DNA from: Bacteroidota bacterium
Lineage (GTDB): Bacteria; Bacteroidota; Bacteroidia; Bacteroidales; F082
Direction of reading: 5' to 3'
DNA length: 64,000 nt
Assembly: GCA_002686705.1 (NCBI GenBank)
Contig: NYYH01000014.1
Span: forward strand, 51,774 to 115,773
Part shown: piece by piece, positions 36,203 through 46,177 of the stretch
How the letters are laid out: every line of letters begins with the position of its first letter
How positions within the stretch are numbered: position 1 is the stretch's first letter
Translations under genes and position numbers: made by a program
Notes under the pieces: generated by a model
What the model saw: the letters and a program-made list of their open reading frames with translations, nothing else
The model's database searches: none
Told to the model about the DNA's origin: nothing

Positions 36203-38380
36203 TTAATCTACGATCACAAAATCAAGCTGTTTTTTCTCCAGATCTACCTTTTTAACTAGTACATTTACCTTATCGCCAAGTCGGTATTTGTTATCTGATT
36301 GCCGGCCAATTATCTGGTAATTATCCTCATCAAGATAGTAATAATCATCTTTAAAGTCGTTAAAGCGAATTAATCCTTCACTTTTTGAAATTGAGAGCTC
36401 AACAAATATTCCCCATTTACTCACTCCTGAAATAACTCCCTCAAATACCTTTCCTTTTTTGTCAAGTAAAAATTCAACCTGTTTGTATTTTACCGAATCA
36501 CGCTCAGCTTGTGTTGCCTTGCGTTCCATTTCCGATGAATGCTTGCACATTTCTTCGTAAGCATCTTTTTGAACGGATTTTCCTCCTGACAAATATCTTT
36601 CAAGAAGTCGGTGAACAATTAAATCAGGATATCGCCTTATGGGAGAAGTAAAATGTGTATAGTAAGGGAAAGCCAATCCATAATGGCCAATATTGTCAGT
36701 TGAATATTCTGCCTTGGCCATTGTTCGAATTGCAATGGTCTCGATCATATGCTCTTCACCTTTTCCGTGAATTTTTTTGAACAGGCTATTATAAGAACTT
36801 GCCAGTGCCTGACGGGAACTAACATTTAATCCATAACCAAGTTTTTTCAAAAACTGAACGAAAGTATTAAGCTTCTCAGGGTTAGGCTCATCGTGAATAC
36901 GATAAACAAAAGTTTTGGGTTTCGCCTGCCTGCCGGCGAGGCAGGGGTTTTGAGTCTCTGGTTTGCCAATTAATTCTGCGACTTTTTTGTTCGCCAGTAA
37001 CATAAATTCTTCTACAAGATGATTTGCCTCTTTCTGCTCTTTTACATATGTCTCAATTGGTTTTCCCGTGTCGTCAAGTTTAAACTTAACCTCTTCTGAA
37101 CTAAAATTAATTGAGCCGTTTTTAAATCGCTTTTCGCGAAGGATCGTTGCAAGAGCGTTAATTATATTTATCTCTTCAGAGTATTCACCTTTCCCTGTTT
37201 CAATAATATCTTGAGCCTCTTCATAAGTAAAACGTCTGTTGGAATTTATAATAGTTTTCCCAAACCACTCATCCAACACTTCTGCTTTGTTATTCATTGT
37301 GAAAACAGCTGAAAATGAAAGCTTGTCTTCTTTTGAACGGAGGGAACATACATTATTGGAAAGCACTTCGGGAAGCATTGGGATTACACGATCTACAAGA
37401 TAAACTGATGTTGCGCGCTTTAAGGCTTCATCATCTAGTGCTGTTCCCGGAGTTACATAATGACTTACATCAGCAATGTGAACACCCAGTTCATAATTGC
37501 CATTTCCAAGTTTTTTTAATGAAATTGCATCATCAAAGTCTTTTGCATCAAGTGGGTCTATCGTTATTGTTAGAGTTTTTCTAAAATCTTTACGTTTTTT
37601 AATTTCGGATGCAGATATCGTAGTATTGATTTTGTCAGCATCTATTTCAACTTTATCAGGAAATGACAATGGGAAATTATAATCCGCTAGTATGGATTTC
37701 ATTTCAACATCATTATTTCCCGGAGCGCCCAGCACCTCTATAATTTCTCCAAAAGGGTTGTTAGATTGTTCTGGCCATTCAGTAATTTTTACAAGCACTT
37801 TTTGGCCATTGAGAGCGTTTTTAATTTTGCTTTTTGCCACAAAAATATCATAGGGCATTGACTGATTGTCAGTTACAACAAAACCGAAATTCTTACTCAT
37901 TTCCAATACACCAACGTATGTGTCTTTTGTTCTTTCTAATACTTCAATTATTTGGCCTTCAGTTTTATGACTTTTTCTTTTAGGAAAAATGAGCACTTTT
38001 ACCAGATCGTCGTTTAACGCATGACCAACATTATTAGAGGCAATAAAAATATCATCACCTCCTTCATCGGAGATAATATATGCCTTGCCGGTCTTTTTCA
38101 TGTCGACAGTACCGGTTATATATTTCTTTTTGTTGGCAAGCTCCTTAAGTTTCTTTGGGTTTAAAAGGTATTTTCCTTTTCTGACCTCATTTAGGTCTTC
38201 AGCCTCTGTTAATTCATCAAGAATGTTTAGTAGTAAATCTCTACCTGCCTTGTCTTTTACGCCAATTAAATGGCCTATTTGTTTGTAATTATATGCTTTA
38301 AAAGGATTTTCAGCAAAAATGCTGAGAATGATACCGATTAATGCGCTTTTTGGTTTTTTTGTTCTATTTTTCTTTTTCAT
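36203..38380 (-). CDS. rnr: Ribonuclease R
   Basis: A 725-residue 3'-5' exoribonuclease. In order: winged-helix N-domain, two cold-shock OB folds (about 75-225), the RNB catalytic domain with ITIDPLDAKDFDDAISL (aspartates for magnesium), HYGLAFPYYTHFTSPIRRYPDLIVHRLLERYL, and an S1 domain (FEGVISGVSKWGIFVEL). Residues about 476-489 (ETQNPCLAGRQAKP) replace a short loop between IGK and KTFVYRIHDEPNPEKL. They are encoded by a palindromic repeat inserted in frame. The enzyme is probably still active because the insertion falls in a surface loop. Confidence 0.94.
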   Translation of the reverse strand: MKKKNRTKKPKSALIGIILSIFAENPFKAYNYKQIGHLIGVKDKAGRDLLLNILDELTEAEDLNEVRKGKYLLNPKKLKELANKKKYITGTVDMKKTGKAYIISDEGGDDIFIASNNVGHALNDDLVKVLIFPKRKSHKTEGQIIEVLERTKDTYVGVLEMSKNFGFVVTDNQSMPYDIFVAKSKIKNALNGQKVLVKITEWPEQSNNPFGEIIEVLGAPGNNDVEMKSILADYNFPLSFPDKVEIDADKINTTISASEIKKRKDFRKTLTITIDPLDAKDFDDAISLKKLGNGNYELGVHIADVSHYVTPGTALDDEALKRATSVYLVDRVIPMLPEVLSNNVCSLRSKEDKLSFSAVFTMNNKAEVLDEWFGKTIINSNRRFTYEEAQDIIETGKGEYSEEINIINALATILREKRFKNGSINFSSEEVKFKLDDTGKPIETYVKEQKEANHLVEEFMLLANKKVAELIGKPETQNPCLAGRQAKPKTFVYRIHDEPNPEKLNTFVQFLKKLGYGLNVSSRQALASSYNSLFKKIHGKGEEHMIETIAIRTMAKAEYSTDNIGHYGLAFPYYTHFTSPIRRYPDLIVHRLLERYLSGGKSVQKDAYEEMCKHSSEMERKATQAERDSVKYKQVEFLLDKKGKVFEGVISGVSKWGIFVELSISKSEGLIRFNDFKDDYYYLDEDNYQIIGRQSDNKYRLGDKVNVLVKKVDLEKKQLDFVIVD
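36925..36945. repeat. Palindromic element inserted in frame in rnr
   Basis: CCTGCC and GGCAGG pair around a GC-rich nine-base loop (TGCCGGCGA), standing out from the AT-rich gene. On the coding strand it reads as PCLAGRQA, a peptide seen in unrelated Bacteroidota proteins where such GC-rich palindromes have been inserted. No second copy was found in this window. Confidence 0.65.
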
Positions 38381-38602
38381 ATTATATTATTTTTTGTCAG
38401 CTCAAAGCTGATCAAACTTGTTTCTAATGTTTTGTTTGTAAAATTAATTTGTGGAGGGGTAATGTTCAAATATGCTGCAAAAGTACTAATATTTTGGCAA
38501 TGTTGAGTTTGTTCAAAAATTTAGAACTCCAAATTACTTGACTACACAATTTTACTTTTTTGTATTTTCATCGTATCAATTACATGAACGCAAATTTTGC
38601 TA

Positions 38603-39172
38603 ATGCCGGTTGAATATAAAATCTTTATCGATAAAGCCAGAAATGGAGATAAAGAAGCATTTGGGCACTTGGTTAAGGCGCATCAGCAATATGCTTTCAA
38701 TCTTGCATTCAGAATTGTATGCAATGAGGAAGAGGCAAGGGACGTGGTTCAGGACAGTTTTATAAAGATATGGAAGAATATAAAGCTTTATAACCCTGAT
38801 ATTAAGTTTACAACATGGATGTATAACATCGTAACAAATACCGCAATTGATTATCTGCGAGCCACTAAAAAAGTAGATCTAGTAAACATTGATGATTTTC
38901 ATGAAAAACTTACTAAAGTATCAACAGATAATCCGGAGACCAAACTGTACAATCAGGAAATAGGGCAACTGATACACTCAATATCCGACACTCTCCCTGA
39001 AAAGCAAAGACTTGTATTTGTATTAAGAGATCTACAAGGGATGAATTCGGCTGAGACTAGTGATGTGTTGGACTTATCAATAACATCAGTAAAAAGTAAC
39101 CTTTATCTTGCCAGGAGGGTGATTAAAGAAAAGCTACTAAAAATTTTATCCTATGAAGGGAGGACAATATGA
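38603..39172 (+). CDS. ECF-type RNA polymerase sigma factor
   Basis: A 189-residue ECF sigma factor. Region 2 has EARDVVQDSFIKIWKNI and TTWMYNIVTNTAIDYLR. Region 4 has MNSAETSDVLDLSITSVKSNLYLARRVI. The ATG at 38603 is used; a TTG two codons upstream is also possible. Its last four bases overlap the ATG of the next gene, an anti-sigma factor, so the pair is translationally coupled as usual. The signal is unknown. Confidence 0.9.
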   Translation: MPVEYKIFIDKARNGDKEAFGHLVKAHQQYAFNLAFRIVCNEEEARDVVQDSFIKIWKNIKLYNPDIKFTTWMYNIVTNTAIDYLRATKKVDLVNIDDFHEKLTKVSTDNPETKLYNQEIGQLIHSISDTLPEKQRLVFVLRDLQGMNSAETSDVLDLSITSVKSNLYLARRVIKEKLLKILSYEGRTI

Positions 39173-39783
39173 AATGTGAACGGATAAAACAAAAAATCGA
39201 CGAGTTGATTTTTGAAAATAATGAAATGTTCGCTAAAGAAGATACCAACCATATTACTAACTGCAATTCATGTCGATCATATTTAGATGAAAGCATATCG
39301 GCCAATAGTACGCTTGAACAAATGAAAAAGGAACCAAAACTTCATAACCCTGATGAACTAACAAATAACATATTATCAATTATTGAAAATGTTGATCAAA
39401 TTCCAAGAGCAAAAATCAAGAATAATTATAAAATCATACGTCTGGCAAGAAGATCATTAGCTGTTGCATCAGTTGGTTTGATACTAATTTTTGGAATTGA
39501 ACAATATATAGTTTTCGATAAAATTCAAAAATTGGAAGATACTACTTCCAAAATAGCAAATGAACAAATAAATATAAGCTTTCAAAATGTAATACTTTAT
39601 AATACCGGTATGCAGATTGAATCATTTAAGGAAATATTAAATAAAGAACCAAATAAGCAGTTTCACCGAAAGATTAAAATCAGGATAATACTAGCACGAT
39701 TATCAGCTTTATCTATAAATGAAATAGATAACTTGAGAATAAGACAATTACGTCAAGCCTTTGCCACAATGAAAAGTAATTAA
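39169..39783 (+). CDS. Zinc-finger-type anti-sigma factor
   Basis: A 204-residue single-pass membrane protein. The N-terminal cytoplasmic part has the H-x3-C-x2-C zinc motif (NHITNCNSC) of ZAS-type anti-sigma factors, and a membrane helix lies at about residues 98-115 (SLAVASVGLILIFGI). The external part is helical. It most likely binds and inhibits the sigma factor encoded just upstream, with which it overlaps by four bases. Confidence 0.78.
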   Translation: MKCERIKQKIDELIFENNEMFAKEDTNHITNCNSCRSYLDESISANSTLEQMKKEPKLHNPDELTNNILSIIENVDQIPRAKIKNNYKIIRLARRSLAVASVGLILIFGIEQYIVFDKIQKLEDTTSKIANEQINISFQNVILYNTGMQIESFKEILNKEPNKQFHRKIKIRIILARLSALSINEIDNLRIRQLRQAFATMKSN

Positions 39784-39807
39784 CAGTTCAAATTTAAATC
39801 AGTAGTC

Positions 39808-40830
39808 ATGAAAACATCACATATAGTATTTAGTTTATTAATCTCAATGATATTTATTTACAGCTGCAGGGAAATAAATGTTAGCACAGTAATAAATAAG
39901 AATGGTTCATTTACACGAATTATTACAATTACAGGGGATTCAACAGATGTATTAAAGCCCGATTTGCCATATCCAATAAATGATACATGGAAAAGGGAAT
40001 TTAAGAAAGACACAACTAATGATAAAAATTATATTCTTACCTACACTAAATTTTTTAGTAATAACTCTCTTCTAAATACTGAAATTAGTGAAGATACTGG
40101 ATGGAGAAAGAAACTGAATAGGATTATACTTGTCGAAAATGAATTTGGTTTTTTCTATTCTTATCTTTCATACAAAGAGAAGATAACTGCTGCAAATCCT
40201 TTTCACGAATATGATTATAAGGATTATCTCAATAAGGAGGACATGCTATGGTTAACAGGGAAAAAACTGGCCCTGAATAGCAATGATTCTGCAAAAATTA
40301 AAGAAGCTGAAAATAAAGTAGATGATTATTTACAAAATGCTATTACAGACGAGATTATTGCCATACTAAAAACGGGGATCGAAAAACTGAACAACCCTGC
40401 TATTAAGGCTGATCAGGTTGATAGTTATAGAGATAGTATCGAGACGAAAATTAATGAATGGAGTGATAAATCTACTCTTGAGTTTGTTGATTTCTATTCA
40501 AGTTGGACTCATAATTCTGAGATTAATAAACTAAAGCAAATCGAGAGTTCTCAATTTAAAAACCTGGATAAAAAAATGCAACTTTTAATGGAAATGCTTG
40601 GAATGGAAGATTATAAAGTGAGCGTTGAATTACCAGGTATAATTACAGAAACAAATTCACTTTCGACTATGGGGAACAAGGTGTCTTGGCATGTAACCCC
40701 TTTATCCATACTATTAGAAGACTTTAATATGATTGTAGAATCCAGGGTTATAAATGGCTGGATGTTTGTAATTACAGGAATAGTTCTATTGTTATTTATT
40801 GTTTTAACGATAATTAAATCAAGAAAGTAG
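39808..40830 (+). CDS. Lipoprotein with C-terminal membrane helix, unknown function
   Basis: A 340-residue protein with a lipoprotein-type signal (SMIFIYSC, Cys at about 20) and a C-terminal hydrophobic helix (about 318-336, MFVITGIVLLLFIVLTII) ending in basic residues. The arrangement suggests a periplasmic domain held at both ends. It lies 24 bp after the anti-sigma gene and is probably the third gene of the same operon, perhaps sensing an envelope signal. No family was recognised. Confidence 0.7.
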   Translation: MKTSHIVFSLLISMIFIYSCREINVSTVINKNGSFTRIITITGDSTDVLKPDLPYPINDTWKREFKKDTTNDKNYILTYTKFFSNNSLLNTEISEDTGWRKKLNRIILVENEFGFFYSYLSYKEKITAANPFHEYDYKDYLNKEDMLWLTGKKLALNSNDSAKIKEAENKVDDYLQNAITDEIIAILKTGIEKLNNPAIKADQVDSYRDSIETKINEWSDKSTLEFVDFYSSWTHNSEINKLKQIESSQFKNLDKKMQLLMEMLGMEDYKVSVELPGIITETNSLSTMGNKVSWHVTPLSILLEDFNMIVESRVINGWMFVITGIVLLLFIVLTIIKSRK

Positions 40831-40962
40831 CTTACTAACCGGAAAAAGCAGTAATAATAATCCTTATCAATGGGTCAATTTCACTGTCAATGATTTTGAG
40901 TTATCTTAAATGTAATAATCTTTGTACTTTTACTCAAAGAATTATAATGTAAATAACTACTA

Positions 40963-43353
40963 ATGAGCCCGCACAAACAACACCCGGTAATTAAGGAATT
41001 TCCTTTTCAACAAACGTTAAGTCTTGTACCACTAATTATATACTGGAAGAAGAAAACAAAATCCAAGAATTTAATAGAGGCCTCAATCGCGCAAAATATC
41101 ATAAAAAACCTGAATAATTCATTCGAACTTTTCGATAATATTTCTAATCATTCTGTTATCGAAAAAAACAAGTCTCTCATAGAGGCGATGTTAACAGCCC
41201 TGATTTCACCTTACCAAATGGAGCATGACCTTTTTGGAATTTCGATGCCATATTTATTTGAGTTATACTATTCTACATCAGGCGTCGAGGCGATATTTGG
41301 GAAATATGGCAAATCTTTTATGGAGGATCTATTCAGAAGTAAAAAAGAAGAAATAAATTACTATGGGCCAACCCTGCATGCATACGGAAGAATTCTCAAA
41401 GAAAACTACGGGGCTGATACTCAATTTACAATTCCTCTTATGAAGATTAATAAATTTGACGAGAAATTGAAGATTGTTCGCTCTTATGAAATGTTTGTAG
41501 ATCATAGTTTTGTTAATATCGAACCCAGAAAAAAACTTAAGAAACTTAGTGAAAAACAAATTATTGAATTAAGTAATAATTTTTATGACCTTGATCTATG
41601 GTTCAAAACCCTGCCTCCTGACAACTTTGAAATGAGAGGATTTGCAATTAATTATATTGCAGAAGTTACTCAACAGCAATCTATCTCATCTCTAAAAGAC
41701 AATTTACTAGATAAGGATGCAATTATATCCAAAACTCATTTTGCTAAACTGGAGCGTAGAATGCGCTCACTATTAAAATTACCTGACTTAAGGTTGGGTA
41801 TTGCCATTTTTACCCTTGAAGGCACTAAATTCCTAGATTATTTAAGAACATGGCAAAGTATAATGCCAAAGCCCGAACTTTTATGTGACTGTTTTCCTGA
41901 ATCGGCTTATGAGCAAGCTGTAAAGAATGAAAGGCCGTGCATTATTAGTGATCTGGAAAATCATCCCAATCCTACTAAAATTGAACTTTCGCTTATAGAA
42001 GCCGGCTTCAAATGCTTAATAATAGCCCCCCTACATTTTGAAGACAAGTTAGTAGGTGTGTTAGAGCTCGCATCTAAGAATAAAAACGATCTTAATCCAC
42101 TTTCGAACATTAAAATATTTGAAACCTTACCATTATTCGCAAATGCTGCAAACAGAGTTACTCTTGATATGGACAACCAAATAAAAGCCAAAATTCAGGA
42201 GGAATTCACCGCAATACACCCTATTGTAGAATGGCGCTTTATTGAAGAGGCTTCAGGATTGCTGCGAAAAGAAAGAGGTGATGAAGATTTTGAGAAAGAT
42301 CCGATAATATTCAATAATGTATATCCCCTTTTTGGAGCAGCCGATATCCGTTCTTCCTCACATGAAAGAAATAAAGCAATATTGATTGATCTTTCTGAGC
42401 AATTACACAATGCAGATGATGTTCTGAAATATATTTATAATTTGAAAAAACTGCCAGTAATAAACCAAATCAGACACGAAATCTCAATTCAACTAAAGAC
42501 TCTAAACAAGGGTTTAACGGCTGGCGATGAAATGCGAATTATTGATTTTGTAAAGAGAGAAGTGGAGCCTGTGTTTACTCACTTGAAGGATACAGACCCT
42601 AATCTAAAGAAGATCATCACAGATTATGAAAAAAAGAATGATCCTGAACAAGGGATACTGTATAAGAGACGCAACGATTTTGAAACGAGCCTTGAAATGA
42701 TCAATGATTCTATTACTACTATTATTGATGACCAAGAGAGTAGTGCCCAGGATATGTTCCCGCATTATTTTGAAAAATATCGCACAGATGGTATTGAATA
42801 TAATATTTATGTAGGTCAATCATTATTAGAAAATGAAAAATTCGACCCTATTTATCTTAAAAACTTGCGTTTATGGCAATTAATTGTGACCTGTCAAATC
42901 GGTCGTAAAATAACTGAATTGAAAAGTAAGTTACCAATACCGTTAGAAATAACTCAATTAATATTAGTTCACAGCAATTCATTGTCCATTAAATTTAGAG
43001 AGGATGAAAAGAAATTCGATGTTGAAGGTGGGTATAATATAAGATACGAGATAACAAAGAAACGTATTGATAAAGCTGTAATAAAGGGAACTAATGAACG
43101 CATTACCAAACCAGGAAGTATAGCAATCATTTATTCTCAACATGAGGAATTATTAGAATATCAGAAATATATAGATTACTTAATTTCAATTAATTATTTA
43201 ACCAATAAGTTTGAGAGTTATGAGCTTGAAGATATGCAGGGAGTATATGGTTTAAAAGCATTACGTGTTGAAATAAATCTCAAGGGGAAGGAAGTAAAAG
43301 ACCTTGACAATATGGAGAAAATTGCAATTGAGGCAATGAAAATTGAGATTTAA
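40963..43353 (+). CDS. Large GAF-domain protein of unknown function
   Basis: A 796-residue soluble protein. Residues 1-240 are helical and unassigned. A GAF-like domain is visible around 285-400 (LLCDCFPESAYEQAVKNERPCIISDLEN ... FKCLIIAPLHFEDKLVGVLELASKN). The C-terminal 380 residues are mostly helical without a kinase, cyclase or output domain that I recognise. It may sense a small molecule. Monocistronic, preceded by 130 bases without a gene. Confidence 0.72.
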   Translation: MSPHKQHPVIKEFPFQQTLSLVPLIIYWKKKTKSKNLIEASIAQNIIKNLNNSFELFDNISNHSVIEKNKSLIEAMLTALISPYQMEHDLFGISMPYLFELYYSTSGVEAIFGKYGKSFMEDLFRSKKEEINYYGPTLHAYGRILKENYGADTQFTIPLMKINKFDEKLKIVRSYEMFVDHSFVNIEPRKKLKKLSEKQIIELSNNFYDLDLWFKTLPPDNFEMRGFAINYIAEVTQQQSISSLKDNLLDKDAIISKTHFAKLERRMRSLLKLPDLRLGIAIFTLEGTKFLDYLRTWQSIMPKPELLCDCFPESAYEQAVKNERPCIISDLENHPNPTKIELSLIEAGFKCLIIAPLHFEDKLVGVLELASKNKNDLNPLSNIKIFETLPLFANAANRVTLDMDNQIKAKIQEEFTAIHPIVEWRFIEEASGLLRKERGDEDFEKDPIIFNNVYPLFGAADIRSSSHERNKAILIDLSEQLHNADDVLKYIYNLKKLPVINQIRHEISIQLKTLNKGLTAGDEMRIIDFVKREVEPVFTHLKDTDPNLKKIITDYEKKNDPEQGILYKRRNDFETSLEMINDSITTIIDDQESSAQDMFPHYFEKYRTDGIEYNIYVGQSLLENEKFDPIYLKNLRLWQLIVTCQIGRKITELKSKLPIPLEITQLILVHSNSLSIKFREDEKKFDVEGGYNIRYEITKKRIDKAVIKGTNERITKPGSIAIIYSQHEELLEYQKYIDYLISINYLTNKFESYELEDMQGVYGLKALRVEINLKGKEVKDLDNMEKIAIEAMKIEI

Positions 43354-43396
43354 ACTGAAAAATTATAGACCTGTTATATTCATTAGCCAATAACCA

Positions 43397-43975
43397 TTAA
43401 TCATTAAGATAATTCTCTATTTTCTTACCTGTTTTGACAACAGATTTATTGAATAGGTCATTTTGTAAATCGTAATCAACATACTCTTGAATTTCTTCAT
43501 TTGAATTCTTATGATAACCCGTAATTCTCCAATGAACTGTTAGTTTTGACTTACCGTCTCCTAAAGACTCTACATGATATTCATTTATCCAGAGTTCGCT
43601 TTCAGGCATAAAGATAATTGATCTGTAAATTCTTTCTTCGGTATCGTGTTCACCAATTGCATAGTATATCCAGTTGTTATTTCGTAATATTCGGAATAGG
43701 GCCCCTTCTAATTCATCTTCTGTACCGTAAAGAAAATCTACTTCGATATTACTCATTAATCTTAAACCGCGTGGCCCCAATAAATCAAAAACAGTGTCTG
43801 CATTGGCCTCAATTATGACGGAGTGAATTCTTTCAAAATGTACAGGCACAAATGAAGAATCGGGATTAGCTTTCTCAGGATGTTGGCTTTGACAAAAACA
43901 TGTAACATGACATAATATAAATAATGCGAGCAGATATTGTAATCCCCATGAAATGAGTTGTTTAATTAGTAACAT
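43397..43975 (-). CDS. Exported protein, possibly START/SRPBCC-like
   Basis: A 192-residue protein with an N-terminal hydrophobic signal segment (LLALFILCHVTCFCQ). The mature part has alternating strands and phrases such as FERIHSVIIEANADTVFDLLGP and KSKLTVHWRITGYH, reminiscent of SRPBCC-type lipid-binding folds. The assignment is weak. No obvious operon partner. Confidence 0.6.
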   Translation of the reverse strand: MLLIKQLISWGLQYLLALFILCHVTCFCQSQHPEKANPDSSFVPVHFERIHSVIIEANADTVFDLLGPRGLRLMSNIEVDFLYGTEDELEGALFRILRNNNWIYYAIGEHDTEERIYRSIIFMPESELWINEYHVESLGDGKSKLTVHWRITGYHKNSNEEIQEYVDYDLQNDLFNKSVVKTGKKIENYLND

Positions 43976-44167
43976 AATTTCCCCCCTTTTTTATTGTATT
44001 TCTTTGATATCAAAAATAATAGATATTAGTACTATTGCATAATATTATTGCCGGAGCCTGTGCATATGATTCCAGACACATTACAACGAACTAAAAATGA
44101 GTACACAATTTACCCATAACCTGTTCCACGACTCTCAGCTGTTGTATCTGTTCATAACCCCGTTATT

Positions 44168-45514
44168 CTACCGTGTTGAAAAAGATATAACCGTATCCGG
44201 CTCAAGTGCTCCGGCAGGATTTTTCATGTAATAGATACCGAATGTTGCACTCCCTATATCACCATTATCATCAAACTCTATTGCTCCCGATACTCCATCA
44301 TAGTCAACACTCCCTCCTGCAGCCAATACACTGTCTGCTTTAGCCCATTCTCCAGGGTATATTTTTACTGCATTTGCAACACCACCAGAGATCGCCTTCA
44401 TCTGTTCTGCAACCATCCGGGCTGTAATGGGGATAGTATCATTCACTGCAGCCTTTTCAATTGCCAATGCAAGCAAATAGACATTATCATATAATATGAC
44501 ATTATAGTTACCTGTATAATTACTGATACTAATACCTTCTGAATAGAGAGCGGTATAGGCTGTACTGAAATCCTGATATGAGCTTGTTGTAGAATCAATC
44601 AGAAATCCGATACTCCATATATGTTCAAAAATTGTGGTATCTGCGATGTTATTTTTAAGTTCCTCAACATCCAGCCCCTCAATCCCAACCAGCATTGACG
44701 GATTAGCCTCAAATAATTCATTTTTAGTAAGGTCAGACAGTAGTTTTATCTCTTCTTCAATATATGAAATATATACAACCACCTCCGGTTGCTGAGTAAG
44801 TACTGAATCAAGGTACGGTGAAAAGTCAAAAGTATTAAACGTGATTTCTTCTCCACCTTCTTCAGTAGGATATGCAACTGACGAAACAACTGAACCCCCT
44901 CCGGCTTCAAATGCAGTTACAAATGCTCCGGCAGCTCCAATTCCAAATGCATCGCCTCTATAAATTGCAGCAGCAGTTGTAATTCCTTTTGCATCCAGAA
45001 GCCAATCAGCCAGAACTGTCAATTGAAAATTATCTGACGGGCAACCACGCCATACCAGATTATTATCATCCAAATCAGCAATTAACGGACTTGTTGCAGA
45101 ATACGAAACCATAAGCATATTATGATCAACCGCAAACGAATCAGCAATATTTATTGTACGGCTTGACCACCCTGCCCCGATAATGAATTTAACCCCGTAA
45201 TTGTACAGATCTTCGGCTGCTGCAGGAGCGTCCTCCGCCACATAGGTATTTCTGATTGTATAAGTCAATGGATAACCGTTGACACCACCGGCCGCATTAA
45301 TCTCATTGATTGCAAGGTCAATAAGTTGACGTTCTTTTGCATAGGGGTCTTCAACTTCAAACTCGTACATCAGCCCCAAGACAATTGAGTCCTGTACTAC
45401 AAGTGTATCAGTTATGTCTAGAGGCGGAGATTCACCATCCGCTCCTGTTGAACCTCTGTCGCACCCCATAACTACCAAATAAGCTATAAGGTATAGTATA
45501 ATTTTTATTTTCAT
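44168..45514 (-). CDS. Periplasmic-binding lipoprotein, branched-chain amino acid type
   Basis: A 448-residue lipoprotein (signal ending in VVMGC, Cys18) with a short collagen-like GSTGADGESP linker. The body is a periplasmic-binding fold of the LivJ/amide-binding class (LIDLAINEINAAGGVNGYPLTYTIRN, FIIGAGWSSRTINIAD, DNVYLLALAIEKAA). Family members bind branched-chain amino acids, amides or aromatic acids for ABC uptake or for sensing. No permease or ATPase genes are adjacent. It lies 660 bp from the catabolic cluster on the opposite strand, so a link to aromatic substrates is possible but unproven. Confidence 0.82.
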   Translation of the reverse strand: MKIKIILYLIAYLVVMGCDRGSTGADGESPPLDITDTLVVQDSIVLGLMYEFEVEDPYAKERQLIDLAINEINAAGGVNGYPLTYTIRNTYVAEDAPAAAEDLYNYGVKFIIGAGWSSRTINIADSFAVDHNMLMVSYSATSPLIADLDDNNLVWRGCPSDNFQLTVLADWLLDAKGITTAAAIYRGDAFGIGAAGAFVTAFEAGGGSVVSSVAYPTEEGGEEITFNTFDFSPYLDSVLTQQPEVVVYISYIEEEIKLLSDLTKNELFEANPSMLVGIEGLDVEELKNNIADTTIFEHIWSIGFLIDSTTSSYQDFSTAYTALYSEGISISNYTGNYNVILYDNVYLLALAIEKAAVNDTIPITARMVAEQMKAISGGVANAVKIYPGEWAKADSVLAAGGSVDYDGVSGAIEFDDNGDIGSATFGIYYMKNPAGALEPDTVISFSTR

Positions 45515-46177
45515 GAGATGATTTTTAAATTAGTACGTAAAATGATATGTAAATATATAATAATTGTAAAACTTAATGTAACCCTTTAACTTACTCAACT
45601 TTTCTGCGGCTCTGAAAAACTATATGTCAAATAATTAATGTTGTAATAAAAATCAAGAATTTGGTATTTCTGATTTCTTCCTTTTGAGTAATTTAATCTG
45701 TCAGTTTAATATGTTTTATTTGATTATGAATTTCTCGCTGTTGATAATATTTATTTATTCTGACAAGTTATTGAAATACAATCCACTATTAAGTCCAGGT
45801 TTTTAAGTTGACTTATTTCATATATGTTAAAATTGTAATGAGTTAAAGAAATTCTTGCAAAACAACATAGTGTATTATTTTATTTTTGTATTTTCATCGC
45901 CGCTAAAACCACCACTTTTGTTTATTTGATTTGAACATTAAACTAAGTGGTAAGAGCATAAGGGTTAAACATTAAATGTACTATTTGTACACAGTGTTTT
46001 AAGTTTTATCATAAGTACTTAATGTACTATTTTATGATATCGGCACCCCAAAAAAGTCAAAATAATTTCGATTGACTTATTTGATCACGGTTCAAAGATA
46101 TAATGTGAAAAATATTTATCAGAACATTTATACGAATTGATTTGATAAATTCATAATAATGACAAAAACACTTGCAT
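45515..46177. other. Long divergent intergenic region before the catabolic cluster
   Basis: About 660 AT-rich bases without a convincing gene. It separates the binding-protein gene (minus) from the catabolic cluster (plus) and contains the paired GTAC-N5-GTAC sites. A TATTTTTG near 45886 matches the -7 consensus but is far from the first gene. The region most likely holds the regulated promoter of the cluster and a long leader. Confidence 0.55.
45978..46027 (+). promoter_or_regulatory. Two GTAC-N5-GTAC sites, candidate operator of the catabolic cluster
   Basis: TGTAC-TATTT-GTACA (core 45978-45990) and AGTAC-TTAAT-GTACT (core 46015-46027) are both inverted repeats with the same five-base spacing. 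Their centres are 37 bp apart, between three and four helical turns. They also share the 12-mer AATGTACTATTT as a direct repeat. They lie 150-200 bp before the first gene. A dimeric regulator encoded outside the window would fit. Confidence 0.5.
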
